A program made the position numbers and the translations under genes. The notes beneath the pieces are model-generated. The model had not been told where the DNA came from and searched no databases. It saw only the letters and a list, made by a program, of their open reading frames with translations. This document shows, piece after piece, positions 23,368 to 32,481 of a DNA stretch of 42,248 nt. How positions within the stretch are numbered: the first letter of the stretch is position 1; every line of letters begins with the position of its first letter. Source of the DNA: Vulcanimicrobiota bacterium (GTDB lineage Bacteria > Vulcanimicrobiota > Vulcanimicrobiia > Vulcanimicrobiales > Vulcanimicrobiaceae); the NCBI GenBank assembly GCA_019232905.1, contig JAFANA010000139.1:1-42248 (forward strand), given 5' to 3'.

Positions 23368-23832
23368 ATGAAAGCACGCCTCGCATTCATTGCCGGTGCG
23401 CTAGCGTTTTTAGCCGGATGCGGCAGCGCAACCGATGCGGTGACGTTTCAAGCTCCGCCGTCGTTCCACTCGAGAGCTTCATTGGGCCCGTTCATGCAAC
23501 TGTGGTCTGCCGCACCGCACAACGACATCATGTTACTTTCCATGCCGACGCAGGTCGACTGGAATAAAACATTGTCGCAAGCCGATCTGAGCGATGAACG
23601 TCTTCAGAAGAAGGAACGCATCAAAATTTGCGGCGGTACGCAAGATGCGCTCCTCGTCATATTGCAAGGCGAGACGAAGGTCGACAACGACTCATCGTCG
23701 CAGGCCTCGGACATCCAGTTTTTGGCTACGGACGTTCGGGGTAAGACCTACATGGCGATGTACGCCCGGCCGCTTCATTCTCCGGCCGACCCTGCCGCTG
23801 AATCCGCTATCCGGAACGTTTGCCCCAAATAA
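23368..23832 (+). CDS. lipoprotein of unknown function
   Basis: The 154-residue protein has a lipoprotein signal (MKARLAFIAGALAFLAGC) with the lipidated Cys at residue 18. The mature part contains SFHSRASLGPFMQLWSAAPH and a beta-rich region (IKICGGTQDALLVILQGE); two cysteines (ICGG and NVCPK) may form a disulfide. I do not recognise a family. It is 10 bases downstream of the lytic transglycosylase gene, so cotranscription is likely. Confidence 0.8.
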   Translation: MKARLAFIAGALAFLAGCGSATDAVTFQAPPSFHSRASLGPFMQLWSAAPHNDIMLLSMPTQVDWNKTLSQADLSDERLQKKERIKICGGTQDALLVILQGETKVDNDSSSQASDIQFLATDVRGKTYMAMYARPLHSPADPAAESAIRNVCPK

Positions 23833-23845
23833 CGCTTTTTGAATG

Positions 23846-23862
23846 AAACCGGTCCCCGGTTT
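23846..23862. terminator. small hairpin between lipoprotein gene and egtD
   Basis: AAACCGG and CCGGTTT form a perfect 7-base stem around TCC. It lies 13 bases after the lipoprotein stop. No U-tract follows, so termination is uncertain; it may be a chance palindrome. Confidence 0.3.
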
Positions 23863-23898
23863 GCGGCGTTTGGGTGATAAACCGTTCCCGGAGGGTGT

Positions 23899-24903
23899 AT
23901 GCAACGACCAATCACGCCCGGTTCGAAGAACCGGTTCGAGATCATCGAACTGCCTCGTGCCGCTGCCGGCCATACCTTCGCCGACGACGTGCTCGAGGGC
24001 TTGAGCACGTCGCCGAAGCGCCTGGCCTCCAAGTATTTTTACGACGATCTCGGATCGTCGCTGTTCGAAGCAATAACGCATCTTCCGGAATATTATCTGA
24101 CCTCTGCGGAAACGGAAATTCTGCGCGATTGGGGTTGGCAGATCGTACGCGTTCTCGATGAGCCCGTCGATTTTCTTGAGTTGGGAAGCGGGAGCGCAGT
24201 GAAGACCCGATTACTGGTCGGGGAGGCGTTACGCGCGCAAAACGCCCTCGTCTATAGCCCGATCGACATTTCCGTCGATGCGTTGCGCGCGTCGTCCTCG
24301 GCAATGGTAGAGAGCTTTCCTACCCTCACGGTTCGCGCGTACGCCGGCGACTACTTCACCGTATTGAAATCCGGCGGGTTGCGGTTCGACCGCCGCGTTC
24401 TCGCCATGCTGATGGGATCGAACATCGGCAATTATACACCGGCCGAAGCGCGCGAACTCGTGAAGCTGATCGCCGAAGCATTGCGACCCGGCGACGGACT
24501 CTTGCTCGGCACCGATCGCAAAAAAGATCCTGCGGTATTGGAGCGCGCGTACGACGATCCGACCGGCGTAACGTCCGCGTTCGATAAGAACGTGCTCGGG
24601 CGTATCAATCGGGAATTAGGCGGCGGTTTCGATCTGCGTTCGTTCCGCCACATCGCGCAGTACAACGAAAAACGCGGTTGTGTCGAGTCGTTCCTTGAAT
24701 CGCAACGCGAACAAAACATTGCAATCGACGCGCTCAAGACCATCGTGCATTTTCGTAAAGGCGAACGCATTCACACGGAATCGTCGTACAAATTCGACGA
24801 CAACGATATCGCAGCGCTTGCAGCGGGAACCGGTTTCAACGTGTCACATGTCTGGCACGATAAGGGCAAGCGGTTCAATCTGCACTTGCTCGTCAAAGGG
24901 TAG
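23899..24903 (+). CDS. egtD: L-histidine N-alpha-methyltransferase EgtD
   Basis: The 334-residue protein matches EgtD, which trimethylates histidine to hercynine, the first step of ergothioneine synthesis, using SAM. Features are KRLASKYFYDDLGSSLFEAI, LPEYYLTSAETEIL, the SAM motif VDFLELGSGSAVKTRLL (about residues 90-107), YSPIDISVDAL, AMLMGSNIGNYTP and GDGLLLGTDRKKDPAVLERA. A CGGAGGG ribosome binding site sits six bases before the ATG. No EgtB (sulfoxide synthase) or other ergothioneine genes lie in the window, so the rest of the pathway, if present, is elsewhere. The S9 peptidase gene follows 27 bases downstream. Confidence 0.93.
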   Translation: MQRPITPGSKNRFEIIELPRAAAGHTFADDVLEGLSTSPKRLASKYFYDDLGSSLFEAITHLPEYYLTSAETEILRDWGWQIVRVLDEPVDFLELGSGSAVKTRLLVGEALRAQNALVYSPIDISVDALRASSSAMVESFPTLTVRAYAGDYFTVLKSGGLRFDRRVLAMLMGSNIGNYTPAEARELVKLIAEALRPGDGLLLGTDRKKDPAVLERAYDDPTGVTSAFDKNVLGRINRELGGGFDLRSFRHIAQYNEKRGCVESFLESQREQNIAIDALKTIVHFRKGERIHTESSYKFDDNDIAALAAGTGFNVSHVWHDKGKRFNLHLLVKG

Positions 24904-24911
24904 CCGGGGCG

Positions 24912-24927
24912 GCGCGCGAACGCGCGC
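24912..24927 (+). promoter_or_regulatory. GC-rich hairpin over the translation start region of the S9 peptidase gene
   Basis: GCGCGCG (24912-24918) pairs with CGCGCGC (24921-24927) around AA. It ends three bases before the ATG at 24931 and occupies the place of a ribosome binding site, which is absent. It could limit translation or act as a weak terminator after egtD; no function is shown. Confidence 0.3.
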
Positions 24928-24930
24928 TGG

Positions 24931-26982
24931 ATGAAGTGCTTTGTGACGCTCGTCCTGGCAGCGGTTTTCGCCGCGCCGGCAGCGGCTGCCGTGCGCCCCG
25001 TCGCCGCAGAAGATCTCTTCCACATGAACCTTCTGCAACAGGCGGTCATTTCGCCCGACGGCTTACATGTCGCCGCCGTCCGTCAGCGGATGAACGGGCC
25101 GAAAGATACGTACGATTCAACGGTGTTGCTGGTCGACGTCGCGCATGCGACGACGATCGACGCGACCAAAGGAACAACCGACGGCGATCTCGCGTGGTCG
25201 CCCGACTCAAAGTACCTCTACTTCGTACGCACACCGGCAAAGAAGAAGCCGCAGATCTTCCGCTACGACGTTGCAACGGCGAAAATCGTGCAGATCAGCA
25301 ACGTCAAAAACGGCGCGAGCGGCCCCGTCCCGTCCCACGACGGCAAACACATCGCCTTTACGGTCGTCGATACCGATCCCGCGCCGAACGCGCGGATCGA
25401 TTTTGTGAAAGCTGGATTTACGCCGACAAAAGACGAGAAGAAGAGCGACATCCGCGCCATCGACGAGCTATTTTACGAAAATAACGGCCAAGGTTTCGTC
25501 TACGATAAGCACCCGCACATCTGGGTGATCGACGCCGGCGGCACCGGCGCGCGCCAGATCACGAAGGGTCGGTGGGGCGAAAACAACTACGCATGGTCGG
25601 CTGATAACCGGACGCTGGTGTTCAACTCGCTGCAGTACGATACGGTCGACAGCGGTCCGAACGATATTTATACCGTGTCCGCTGACGGCGGCACCATCGC
25701 GAAAATGACCTCCGATAAGCCGTCGAACAACGTGCTCTTCGTCTCGCGGAAATCGAACCGGCTGATCTACGGCGCAGGCGACGTGACGGATCCGGCTGAG
25801 TACCAAGCGATGCGATGGGCGAATTTCGACGGTTCGGGCGTGCGTGAATTCGTACCCAAGAATTCTTTCTCGTTCGGTGACGCGCTGCTCGCCGATATGA
25901 AAGAAGGCGGCGGCCCGTGCGGCGATTTGCTGCCTGACGAGAAGCGCGCAGTTATCAATGCCGATGGACCGGGATATGCGAATCTTCGCTACCTCGATCT
26001 ACAGACCGGTCAGTTGAGCGATCTTACACCGGCGCGGGGCGAGGCGTTCTCGTGTTCACTTTCGAGCGACGGTAAGCGCGTTGCGTACATCTACAGCGAT
26101 TTCACGCATCCCGCCGACGTCTACGTCGTCGACATCCCGGCTGGATCGCCGCGCCAACTCACGCGCGTCAATGATGCCTATCTGCGTAGCGCGCAGCTTT
26201 CGGAGCCGCAGCCGTTCACGGTCAAGGATTCCGCCGGATTCACCGTGCACGCGTGGTTCATGCCGGCCTTAACCGGTAGCGCGCCGCATCCGACGTTACT
26301 GGACATTCACGGCGGCCCCGAAACGCAATTCGGCGATACGTTCTTTCAGGAATTCCAATATTGGGCCGGACTCGGCTACAACATCGTCTTCTCCGATCCG
26401 CGCGGAAGTGTCGGATTCGGTTATCAATTCGAAGCGGCGCTCACGAAGAGCTACGGTGATGCGATGTTCGAAGACGTGCAAGCGGTGATGGACGAAGCGG
26501 TGAAACGGACCGAAGTCGATGCGTCGCGTCTCGGCGTGACGGGCGGATCGTACGGCGGCTATGCGACGATGTGGGTGGTCTCGCACACCGACCGGTATAA
26601 GACGGCCATTGCAGAGCGTGCCGTCGATAACCTCGTCACCGAAAACAATGGCGCGGACTTCGCATCGAAGAATGGCCTCGGCGGTTTTTATCAATGGGGC
26701 AACCCGTGGGACATGACCAGTCTCTGGCATACGATGTCGCCGATTAACTACGTCAAGAACGTGCACACGCCCACGATGGTCCTGCACGCGGACTTAGACA
26801 CGCGGGCCACGTCGGACCAGACGATCACGTGGTTCACGCTGATGAAGATTCTCGGACAGAAGATTACGTTCGTCGAGGTGCCGGACGAAAATCACGACCT
26901 TAGTCGCACGGGTGCGCCGATCCATCGCGTCGAGCGTCTTCACATCATGGCGGACTGGATGAATTCGTACCTTCATCCATAG
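24931..26982 (+). CDS. secreted S9 family prolyl-oligopeptidase-like peptidase
   Basis: The 683-residue protein has a signal peptide (MKCFVTLVLAAVFAAPAAAA), then a seven-bladed beta-propeller (about residues 30-420) and a C-terminal alpha/beta-hydrolase domain. In the hydrolase part HPTLLDIHGGPETQFGD is the oxyanion region, GVTGGSYGGYATM holds the nucleophile Ser540, LHADLDTRATSDQ the likely Asp and PDENHDLSRTG the His. This is the S9C acylaminoacyl/dipeptidyl peptidase pattern, so it probably trims peptides in the periplasm. The 3' end overlaps the end of the convergent ABC permease gene by ten bases. Confidence 0.92.
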   Translation: MKCFVTLVLAAVFAAPAAAAVRPVAAEDLFHMNLLQQAVISPDGLHVAAVRQRMNGPKDTYDSTVLLVDVAHATTIDATKGTTDGDLAWSPDSKYLYFVRTPAKKKPQIFRYDVATAKIVQISNVKNGASGPVPSHDGKHIAFTVVDTDPAPNARIDFVKAGFTPTKDEKKSDIRAIDELFYENNGQGFVYDKHPHIWVIDAGGTGARQITKGRWGENNYAWSADNRTLVFNSLQYDTVDSGPNDIYTVSADGGTIAKMTSDKPSNNVLFVSRKSNRLIYGAGDVTDPAEYQAMRWANFDGSGVREFVPKNSFSFGDALLADMKEGGGPCGDLLPDEKRAVINADGPGYANLRYLDLQTGQLSDLTPARGEAFSCSLSSDGKRVAYIYSDFTHPADVYVVDIPAGSPRQLTRVNDAYLRSAQLSEPQPFTVKDSAGFTVHAWFMPALTGSAPHPTLLDIHGGPETQFGDTFFQEFQYWAGLGYNIVFSDPRGSVGFGYQFEAALTKSYGDAMFEDVQAVMDEAVKRTEVDASRLGVTGGSYGGYATMWVVSHTDRYKTAIAERAVDNLVTENNGADFASKNGLGGFYQWGNPWDMTSLWHTMSPINYVKNVHTPTMVLHADLDTRATSDQTITWFTLMKILGQKITFVEVPDENHDLSRTGAPIHRVERLHIMADWMNSYLHP

Positions 26983-27590
26983 GAATGCAAGAGTTTCTCG
27001 CACCCGCGCAAAGCGAGGTCGATTGCGATGGCGAGCGCGGATACGGCGATACTGCCAGCGAGAATTTCGTCGTTATGATGAATTGCCAAGCCGGTAAAGA
27101 TCAGCGTGCCCAGACCGCTCGCACCGACATAGCCTCCGAGCGTGGCAAGAGCGACCATCGCAACGGCCGCGATGCGGACTCCACCGAGAATCACCGGAGC
27201 GGCGAGCGGCAATTCGACGCGTAAAAGTGATTGCCGCGTCGACATGCCGAGACCAAGCGCCGCATCGCGGACGGCCGGATCGACACTCTCGATCCCTGCA
27301 ACGACATTGCGCACCAGCATGAACTGCGCGTACGCGACGAGCGCAATAAAAATTGGGAGCGGACCGAGTCCGACGGCTTGCACGAGCAGCGCGAGCAGAG
27401 CGAGGCTTGGAATCGTATAAATCGCGCCCAGCGTCCCGAGCAGGAGCGGTGCTTGGCGTTTTGCGCGCGTCGCCACGATGCCGAGCGGCAGCGCGATGGC
27501 AAGCGCGACGACGAGTGCGAGCGCGACGAGCTCAAGATGCGCCGCGAGCAATGCGAGCACGCGTGCGGTATGTGTTTGGAGGTAGTTCAC
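26973..27590 (-). CDS. osmoprotectant ABC transporter permease (OpuC/OsmY-type), second permease
   Basis: The 205-residue membrane protein is a BPD-type permease of the glycine betaine/carnitine/choline import family. It has about five hydrophobic segments, the IYTIPSLALLALLV segment, and the EAA loop around AALGLGMSTRQSLLRVELPL followed by APVILGGVRIA. LGGYVGASGLGTLIFTGL is typical for the group. It is the last gene of a four-gene operon (29832 down to 26973) and its start overlaps the ATPase stop as ATGA (27587-27590). With the other permease it probably forms the membrane channel as a heterodimer. Confidence 0.92.
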   Translation of the reverse strand: MNYLQTHTARVLALLAAHLELVALALVVALAIALPLGIVATRAKRQAPLLLGTLGAIYTIPSLALLALLVQAVGLGPLPIFIALVAYAQFMLVRNVVAGIESVDPAVRDAALGLGMSTRQSLLRVELPLAAPVILGGVRIAAVAMVALATLGGYVGASGLGTLIFTGLAIHHNDEILAGSIAVSALAIAIDLALRGCEKLLHSYG

Positions 27591-28363
27591 GAGCGGCTCG
27601 CGTCGCTGCGCAGACGCTCGATCGTCTCGTCAGGAGCAAAGAGTTCGGCAACGAACGGCGTCGCCGGAGCGCGCAGAATCTCCGCCGGCCTCGCAATTTG
27701 CTCGATATGTCCGGCATTGAGCACGACGACCCGATCGGCCAGGTGGAGTGACTCGTTCACGTCGTGTGTGACGAAGATCGTCGTCGAACCGGTGTCGCGA
27801 ACGATTTGAATCAGTTCGACTTGAAGTTTGCGACGCACGATAGCGTCGAGTGCGCCGAACGGTTCATCCATCAACAGCGCGCGCGGACGCGCAGCCAATG
27901 CTCGCGCGACGCCGACGCGTTGCGCCTCTCCGCCTGAAAGTTCTCGCGGGCGGCGGTTGCGGTAACGATCGGGGTCGAGGCGAACCAACTCGAGCATTTC
28001 GTTAACGCGCGCGTCGATCTCCGCGCGCGGCCATTCGAGAAGCGACGGTACGACGGCAATGTTCTGCGCGACGGTCATGTGCGGAAACAATCCTGTTGCT
28101 TGTATCGCATAGCCGATGCTGCGCCGTACTTGAATTGCGTCCAGCGTGGCGATGTCGGTGCCGTCGAGCAAAATGCTTCCGCCCGTGAGCGGCGTCAAGC
28201 GGTTCACCGTCCGAAGCAGCGTCGTCTTGCCGCAACCCGACGGGCCGACGAGGGTGATGAATTCGCCGGCGCGGACGTCGAGGTTGATGTCGCTCACCGC
28301 GTTCCGATCGGCGTCCGGATATCGCGCGCTGACGTTTTTAAATTGAATCGAGGAACCGCTCAT
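27587..28363 (-). CDS. osmoprotectant ABC transporter ATP-binding protein (OpuCA-like)
   Basis: The 258-residue protein is an ABC ATPase: [20 protein letters not shown] (Walker A), [20 protein letters not shown] (Q-loop), [17 protein letters not shown] (signature), [14 protein letters not shown] (Walker B) and [18 protein letters not shown] (H-loop). This is the OpuCA/ProV branch, but the C-terminal CBS pair of OpuCA is missing, so ionic-strength gating through CBS domains is not expected. Start and stop overlap its neighbours as ATGA (28360-28363 and 27587-27590), indicating tight coupling in the importer operon. Confidence 0.94.
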   Translation of the reverse strand: MSGSSIQFKNVSARYPDADRNAVSDINLDVRAGEFITLVGPSGCGKTTLLRTVNRLTPLTGGSILLDGTDIATLDAIQVRRSIGYAIQATGLFPHMTVAQNIAVVPSLLEWPRAEIDARVNEMLELVRLDPDRYRNRRPRELSGGEAQRVGVARALAARPRALLMDEPFGALDAIVRRKLQVELIQIVRDTGSTTIFVTHDVNESLHLADRVVVLNAGHIEQIARPAEILRAPATPFVAELFAPDETIERLRSDASRS

Positions 28364-29235
28364 GTGTGTATTTCTCGTAAGAATGCCGCTGCGACGTCGC
28401 CGGGATCTTGCTGGCGATCTTCGACGGCTGCGTTCATCTCGGCGGCCGCGGTGCTCGTGATCCGCGGAGAAACCGCGTTGAGGGCAGCGACGAGTTTCGG
28501 ATCGGACGCCGTCGACGAGCGCAGAACCGGCGCCACGTTATATGGAGGCCACAAATGTTTGTTGTCTTCCAAAATCACGAGCCGATTCGTCGAGATCGCT
28601 CCATCGGTCGTAAACGCGGTCGCGATATCTGCCGCACCAGCCAACAACGCCTGATATTTAAGAGAAATATCGAACGTGCGCACGCTCGAGAAATGAAATC
28701 CGCCGTAGAGACGCTGCAACCCGGGAAGGCCGTCCGCGCGAGTCAGGAATTCGGGAATCGTCGCAAGGCGCAAGCGGCTCGCAATCGGCGCAAGATCGGA
28801 GAGCGAGCGCAGATTGTACTTTGCCGCGTTTTCTCGGGTCGTCGCAAGCGCTTGCGAATCGTCCATCGGTGAGGCGGGAAGCCACCGCACGTCGTAGCGC
28901 TTCGCGAATTCGCGCTGCACGAGATCGAAGATGGCGCGCGGATCCGAGAGCGGTTCGTGATGAAGCACGTCGATCAAGGCCGTCCCGGTGTATTCGGGAT
29001 AGAGATCGATGTCGCCGCGCTGCATGGCGGCGAGCGCGATTTGCGTCGAGCCGAGATTCAGCCGCCGTTCGACGCGATATCCCGCCGCTTCGAGCGTTTG
29101 GGCGTAAATTTCGCCGATCACAATGGATTCGGTGAAGTTTTTAGAGCCGACGTTGATCGTTCCGCGCGGCTGACACGATGCAAGAAGGGGCGCGGACGCG
29201 AGTATTGCAAGCGCGCGTGCTCGTGAGAGCGCCAT
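28360..29235 (-). CDS. osmoprotectant ABC transporter substrate-binding lipoprotein (OpuCC/OsmF-like)
   Basis: The 291-residue protein has a lipoprotein signal (ALAILASAPLLASC, Cys at about residue 21) and the family start INVGSKNFTESIVIGEIYAQ. The conserved NLGSTQIALAAMQRGDIDLY, then PEYTGTAL, and a late NLRSLSDLAPI segment identify the OpuBC/OsmF/YehZ group that binds glycine betaine, choline or similar quaternary amines. The ligand box of aromatic residues cannot be judged reliably by eye. It directly follows the first permease (stop and start abut at 29235/29236) and overlaps the ATPase gene by four bases. Confidence 0.93.
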   Translation of the reverse strand: MALSRARALAILASAPLLASCQPRGTINVGSKNFTESIVIGEIYAQTLEAAGYRVERRLNLGSTQIALAAMQRGDIDLYPEYTGTALIDVLHHEPLSDPRAIFDLVQREFAKRYDVRWLPASPMDDSQALATTRENAAKYNLRSLSDLAPIASRLRLATIPEFLTRADGLPGLQRLYGGFHFSSVRTFDISLKYQALLAGAADIATAFTTDGAISTNRLVILEDNKHLWPPYNVAPVLRSSTASDPKLVAALNAVSPRITSTAAAEMNAAVEDRQQDPGDVAAAFLREIHT

Positions 29236-29832
29236 CTAGTGTACCTCAACGCGCGCCGCGAGACGGCCCAGCAGAAATTCGGCGACGAACGCCATCGCGG
29301 CGACGGTGACCGTTGCAGCGATGAGCAGTGGAATATCGCTCGTTTGTAACGCGCGCACGATGTCGTCGCCTAACCCGCCGGCTCCGATGAACGTTGCGAG
29401 CGTCGCGCTTCCGATCACTTCGACGCTTGCCGTGCGCACGCCGGAGAGCGCGACCGGAAGAGCGAGCGGGACGCTCACCCGCGCGAAGCGCTGCAACGGG
29501 GTCATGCCGAGCCCCGTCGCGGCATCGAGCACCGCGGGCGACACTTCGCGAAGAGCGACATCCACGTTCACGAGGACCGGTGGGAGGGCAAGGAGCGTAA
29601 GCGCCACGATCGCAGGCGCGATACCGATGCCGAGTACGGGGAGCAGGAGCGTCAGCAAGGCAATGCTCGGGATCGTCCGCCCGAGCGCTGCCGCGCCGAG
29701 CACGAGTCCCCGCACCGACGACCACGCCCACGCGGCGACGCCGAGCGCGCATCCCAGCACCGCAGCGCACGCGAGCGCATCGAGGCTGAGTTCCGCGTGA
29801 CGCCAGGCATGCTGCAGAATGCTTGGCCACAT
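29236..29832 (-). CDS. osmoprotectant ABC transporter permease, first permease
   Basis: The 198-residue membrane protein has the same fold as the permease at 26973: ALGRTIPSIALLTLLLPVLG, the EAA loop ATGLGMTPLQRFARVSVPLA and ATLATFIGAGGLGDDIV. It is the first gene of the importer operon. I set the start at the ATG at 29832 (MWPSILQHAW); the same frame stays open upstream through the antisense of ppk1, which is not protein-like. The start lies 39 bases from the divergent ppk1 start, so both promoters share a very short region. Confidence 0.92.
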   Translation of the reverse strand: MWPSILQHAWRHAELSLDALACAAVLGCALGVAAWAWSSVRGLVLGAAALGRTIPSIALLTLLLPVLGIGIAPAIVALTLLALPPVLVNVDVALREVSPAVLDAATGLGMTPLQRFARVSVPLALPVALSGVRTASVEVIGSATLATFIGAGGLGDDIVRALQTSDIPLLIAATVTVAAMAFVAEFLLGRLAARVEVH

Positions 29833-29871
29833 TACGCTAGTGTTTCGCGCCGATCCGGAGAATCTTATCCT

Positions 29872-31983
29872 ATGCTCACCCAGCGCGACGTTTTCGCTGC
29901 CCCTCCCGTAGTGCCGCCGGCACTCGACGATCCGCAGCTGTTCTTCAGCCGAGAGCTCTCGTGGCTCGAGTTTAACGATCGGGTGCTCGAAGAGGCGCTC
30001 GACCGGAGCACGCCGCTGCTGGAACGTCTCAAATTCGTCGCGATCTTCGGAACGAACCTCGACGAGTTCTTCATGATCCGCGTTGCGGCGATCAAACAGC
30101 AGATCGAAGCGCAGGTCGTGCGGCGTTCGGAAGACGGCCGCATGCCGGCCGAGCACCTCGCCGCGATCTCCGAACGTCTGCGTCAATCGCTTGGGAAGCA
30201 GATGCCCTTGCTTTCCGAAGAGTTGTTGCCGGCGCTGGAAACGCACGGCATCCGGATCGTACGTGTGGCCGAACTCGACGAAGAAACGCAACTTGCGCTC
30301 GAGCGAACCTTTGACGACCGCCTTTTTCCGGTGCTTACGCCGCTTGCGGTCGACAGCGGTCATCCGTTTCCCTATATCTCGAATCTCTCGCTTTCGCTTG
30401 CGGTCGAACTCGAGGAGCCTTCCGCCGAAGGCGTCGAGCTCCACTTTGCACGCGTAAAAATTCCGCCGACGCTTCCGCGGTTCGTTCCCGTTGAAAGCGC
30501 GCCGGCGGGTGAGCGGTGGTTCGTCCTGCTCGAAGACCTCATCGCGCACCATCTTGACGCGCTCTTCCCCGGCATGACGGTTCGCGAAGCATACCTCTTC
30601 CGGGTCACGCGCGACGCCGATCTCGACCTCCAGGAAGACGAAGCCGACGATTTGCTGCGCGCGATCGAAAGCGAGCTGCAGCGGCGGCGCTTCGGCGAGC
30701 CGGTACGGTTGGAAATCGAACACGGCATGCCGGAATATATGCGAGACTTTCTGTTGCAGGCACTCGATCTCTCGGAAGTTGACTGCTACGAAGTCGACGG
30801 CTTGATGGCGCTCTCGGATCTGTGGCAGATCGTCGGCCTGCCCGACTACGAAACGCTGCGCGATGCGCCGTTCATGCCGGCCATACCGCGTGCGCTGCGT
30901 GGAAAAACCGACTTATTCAGTCAAATTCGCGAGAGCGACGTGCTTCTGCATCATCCGTACGAATCGTTCGATCCGGTCGTGCAGTTCTTGCAACAGGCGG
31001 CGGAAGACGATCAGGTACTCGCAATTAAAGCGACCCTGTATCGTACCTCCGGAAAGAATTCGCCGATCGTTCGCGCACTCTTGGAAGCGGCCGAGAACGA
31101 AAAGCAAGTCGCGGTCGTCATCGAACTCAAAGCGCGGTTCGATGAAGAGAACAACATCGAATGGGCGAAGCGGCTGGAACGCGCGGGCGCCCACGTGGTT
31201 TACGGATTTCCCGGACAAAAAGTGCACGCGAAAACGCTGCTCGTCGTGCGGCAAGAGGATGACGGCATCCGCCGCTACATGCACTTCGGAACCGGCAATT
31301 ACAACGAGAAGACGGCGCGGCTCTACACCGACTTGAGCTTGTTCACGTGCCGTCCGGAACTCGGCGAAGACGTGACGCAGCTCTTTAACGCGCTCACCGG
31401 CTTCTCGAAGGTCAAGGACTACGAAGACCTGCTGGTCGCACCGGTGACGCTGCGCCGCGAAATGCTCTCGATGATCGATCGCGAGACCGAGCATGCGCGT
31501 GAAGGCCGCCCTGCCGGTATCCATGCGAAATTGAACGCGCTCACCGATCCCGACATCGTCCGCGCTCTCTACCGCGCGTCACAAGCCGGCGTGAAGATCG
31601 ATCTGCTCATCCGCGGCATGTGTATTCTGCGCCCCGGCATTCCGGGCGTCAGTGAAACGATCACGGTGAAGAGTATCGTGGGCCGCTTTCTGGAACACTC
31701 GCGCATCTACATCTTCGAAAACGGCGACGATCGCGAAGTGTACATGTCGAGCGCAGATTGGATGGGCCGCAACCTCGATCGTCGCGTTGAACTCGGCGTT
31801 CCCGTCATGGATCCGGTGCTCGCAGAAGTGCTGACGAGTCAGATTCTCAACGTTCTGTTGTCGGATAACGTCAAGAGCCGTCTGTTGTTACCGAATGGTT
31901 CGTATCAGCGCCGCACTGCGCAAGACGGTGAGATGCATATCAACGCGCAGCGCATCTTCCTCCAACAGGCGCAGTCGGCGTAA
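29872..31983 (+). CDS. ppk1: polyphosphate kinase 1
   Basis: The 703-residue protein is a full-length Ppk1, which makes polyphosphate from ATP. N-terminal marks are FFSRELSWLEFNDRVLEEAL and NLDEFFMIRVAAIKQQ; the middle has PYESFDPVVQFLQQAAEDDQ and ALYRTSGKNSPI-like KATLYRTSGKNSPIVRALLE; the catalytic His region is YGFPGQKVHAKTLLVVRQ (His at about residue 452), followed by HFGTGNYNEKTARLYTDLS. IRGMCILRPGIPGVSETI and SSADWMGRNLDRRVELGVP close the enzyme. The start at 29872 (MLTQRDVF) is favoured over an upstream in-frame codon because the region before it is the promoter gap to the osmoprotectant operon. Confidence 0.97.
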   Translation: MLTQRDVFAAPPVVPPALDDPQLFFSRELSWLEFNDRVLEEALDRSTPLLERLKFVAIFGTNLDEFFMIRVAAIKQQIEAQVVRRSEDGRMPAEHLAAISERLRQSLGKQMPLLSEELLPALETHGIRIVRVAELDEETQLALERTFDDRLFPVLTPLAVDSGHPFPYISNLSLSLAVELEEPSAEGVELHFARVKIPPTLPRFVPVESAPAGERWFVLLEDLIAHHLDALFPGMTVREAYLFRVTRDADLDLQEDEADDLLRAIESELQRRRFGEPVRLEIEHGMPEYMRDFLLQALDLSEVDCYEVDGLMALSDLWQIVGLPDYETLRDAPFMPAIPRALRGKTDLFSQIRESDVLLHHPYESFDPVVQFLQQAAEDDQVLAIKATLYRTSGKNSPIVRALLEAAENEKQVAVVIELKARFDEENNIEWAKRLERAGAHVVYGFPGQKVHAKTLLVVRQEDDGIRRYMHFGTGNYNEKTARLYTDLSLFTCRPELGEDVTQLFNALTGFSKVKDYEDLLVAPVTLRREMLSMIDRETEHAREGRPAGIHAKLNALTDPDIVRALYRASQAGVKIDLLIRGMCILRPGIPGVSETITVKSIVGRFLEHSRIYIFENGDDREVYMSSADWMGRNLDRRVELGVPVMDPVLAEVLTSQILNVLLSDNVKSRLLLPNGSYQRRTAQDGEMHINAQRIFLQQAQSA

Positions 31984-31986
31984 CCT

Positions 31987-32451
31987 CTAGGCAGGCGTCT
32001 TCGAAAGTTCGAGGACGATCTTCCACTCGTGCGGCATGACGGGTTGCACCGATAATCGCTGGCCGCGTTTAAGCAGCGGCATCGCTACGAGACGCGGCTC
32101 GGCGCGCATGCGCGCGAGCGTAACGGGGTGCTCGAGGGGTTCGACGTATTCGACGTCGACCATCATCCATTTCGGCTTTTCCGGCGTACTGCGCGGATCG
32201 TAGTATTCGCCGCTTTTTTCAAATGCGGTAAAATCCGGATACGCCGTCTTCACCACGCGGACGATTCCTACAGCCGCGGGCTCCGCGATGCTCGAATGAT
32301 AGAAGAAGCCGAGATCGCCGAGTTGCATCTCCATCATGTTGTTGCGTGCTTGAAAATTGCGGACGCCGCTCCACGGAGTCGTGCCGTCCTTGCGCAGCTG
32401 CTCGAAGCTGTACGCGTCCGGCTCGCTTTTGAATAGCCAATAGCGGGACAT
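31987..32451 (-). CDS. EVE domain protein (thymocyte nuclear protein 1-like)
   Basis: The 154-residue protein is a single EVE domain: RYWLFKSEPDAYSFEQLRKD, TTPWSGVRNFQARNNMMEMQ, LGDLGFFYHSSIAEPAAVGI and a late YVEPLEHPVTLARMRAEPRL. EVE domains belong to the PUA superfamily and bind modified bases in nucleic acids; some act in restriction systems, but no such partner is near here. The start is the ATG at 32451, where the family N terminus begins; the frame is open further upstream without conserved sequence. It converges with ppk1 (three bases apart) and is divergent from the phosphoesterase gene. Confidence 0.92.
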   Translation of the reverse strand: MSRYWLFKSEPDAYSFEQLRKDGTTPWSGVRNFQARNNMMEMQLGDLGFFYHSSIAEPAAVGIVRVVKTAYPDFTAFEKSGEYYDPRSTPEKPKWMMVDVEYVEPLEHPVTLARMRAEPRLVAMPLLKRGQRLSVQPVMPHEWKIVLELSKTPA

Positions 32452-32481
32452 CCCGTCGTCCTCCCAAAATGCGCGCTGGTG

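Noticed and set aside
29833..30723. Upstream extension of the first permease frame through the antisense of ppk1
   Set aside because: The extension has no membrane segments or family motifs and ppk1 is certain on the other strand; the permease starts at 29832.
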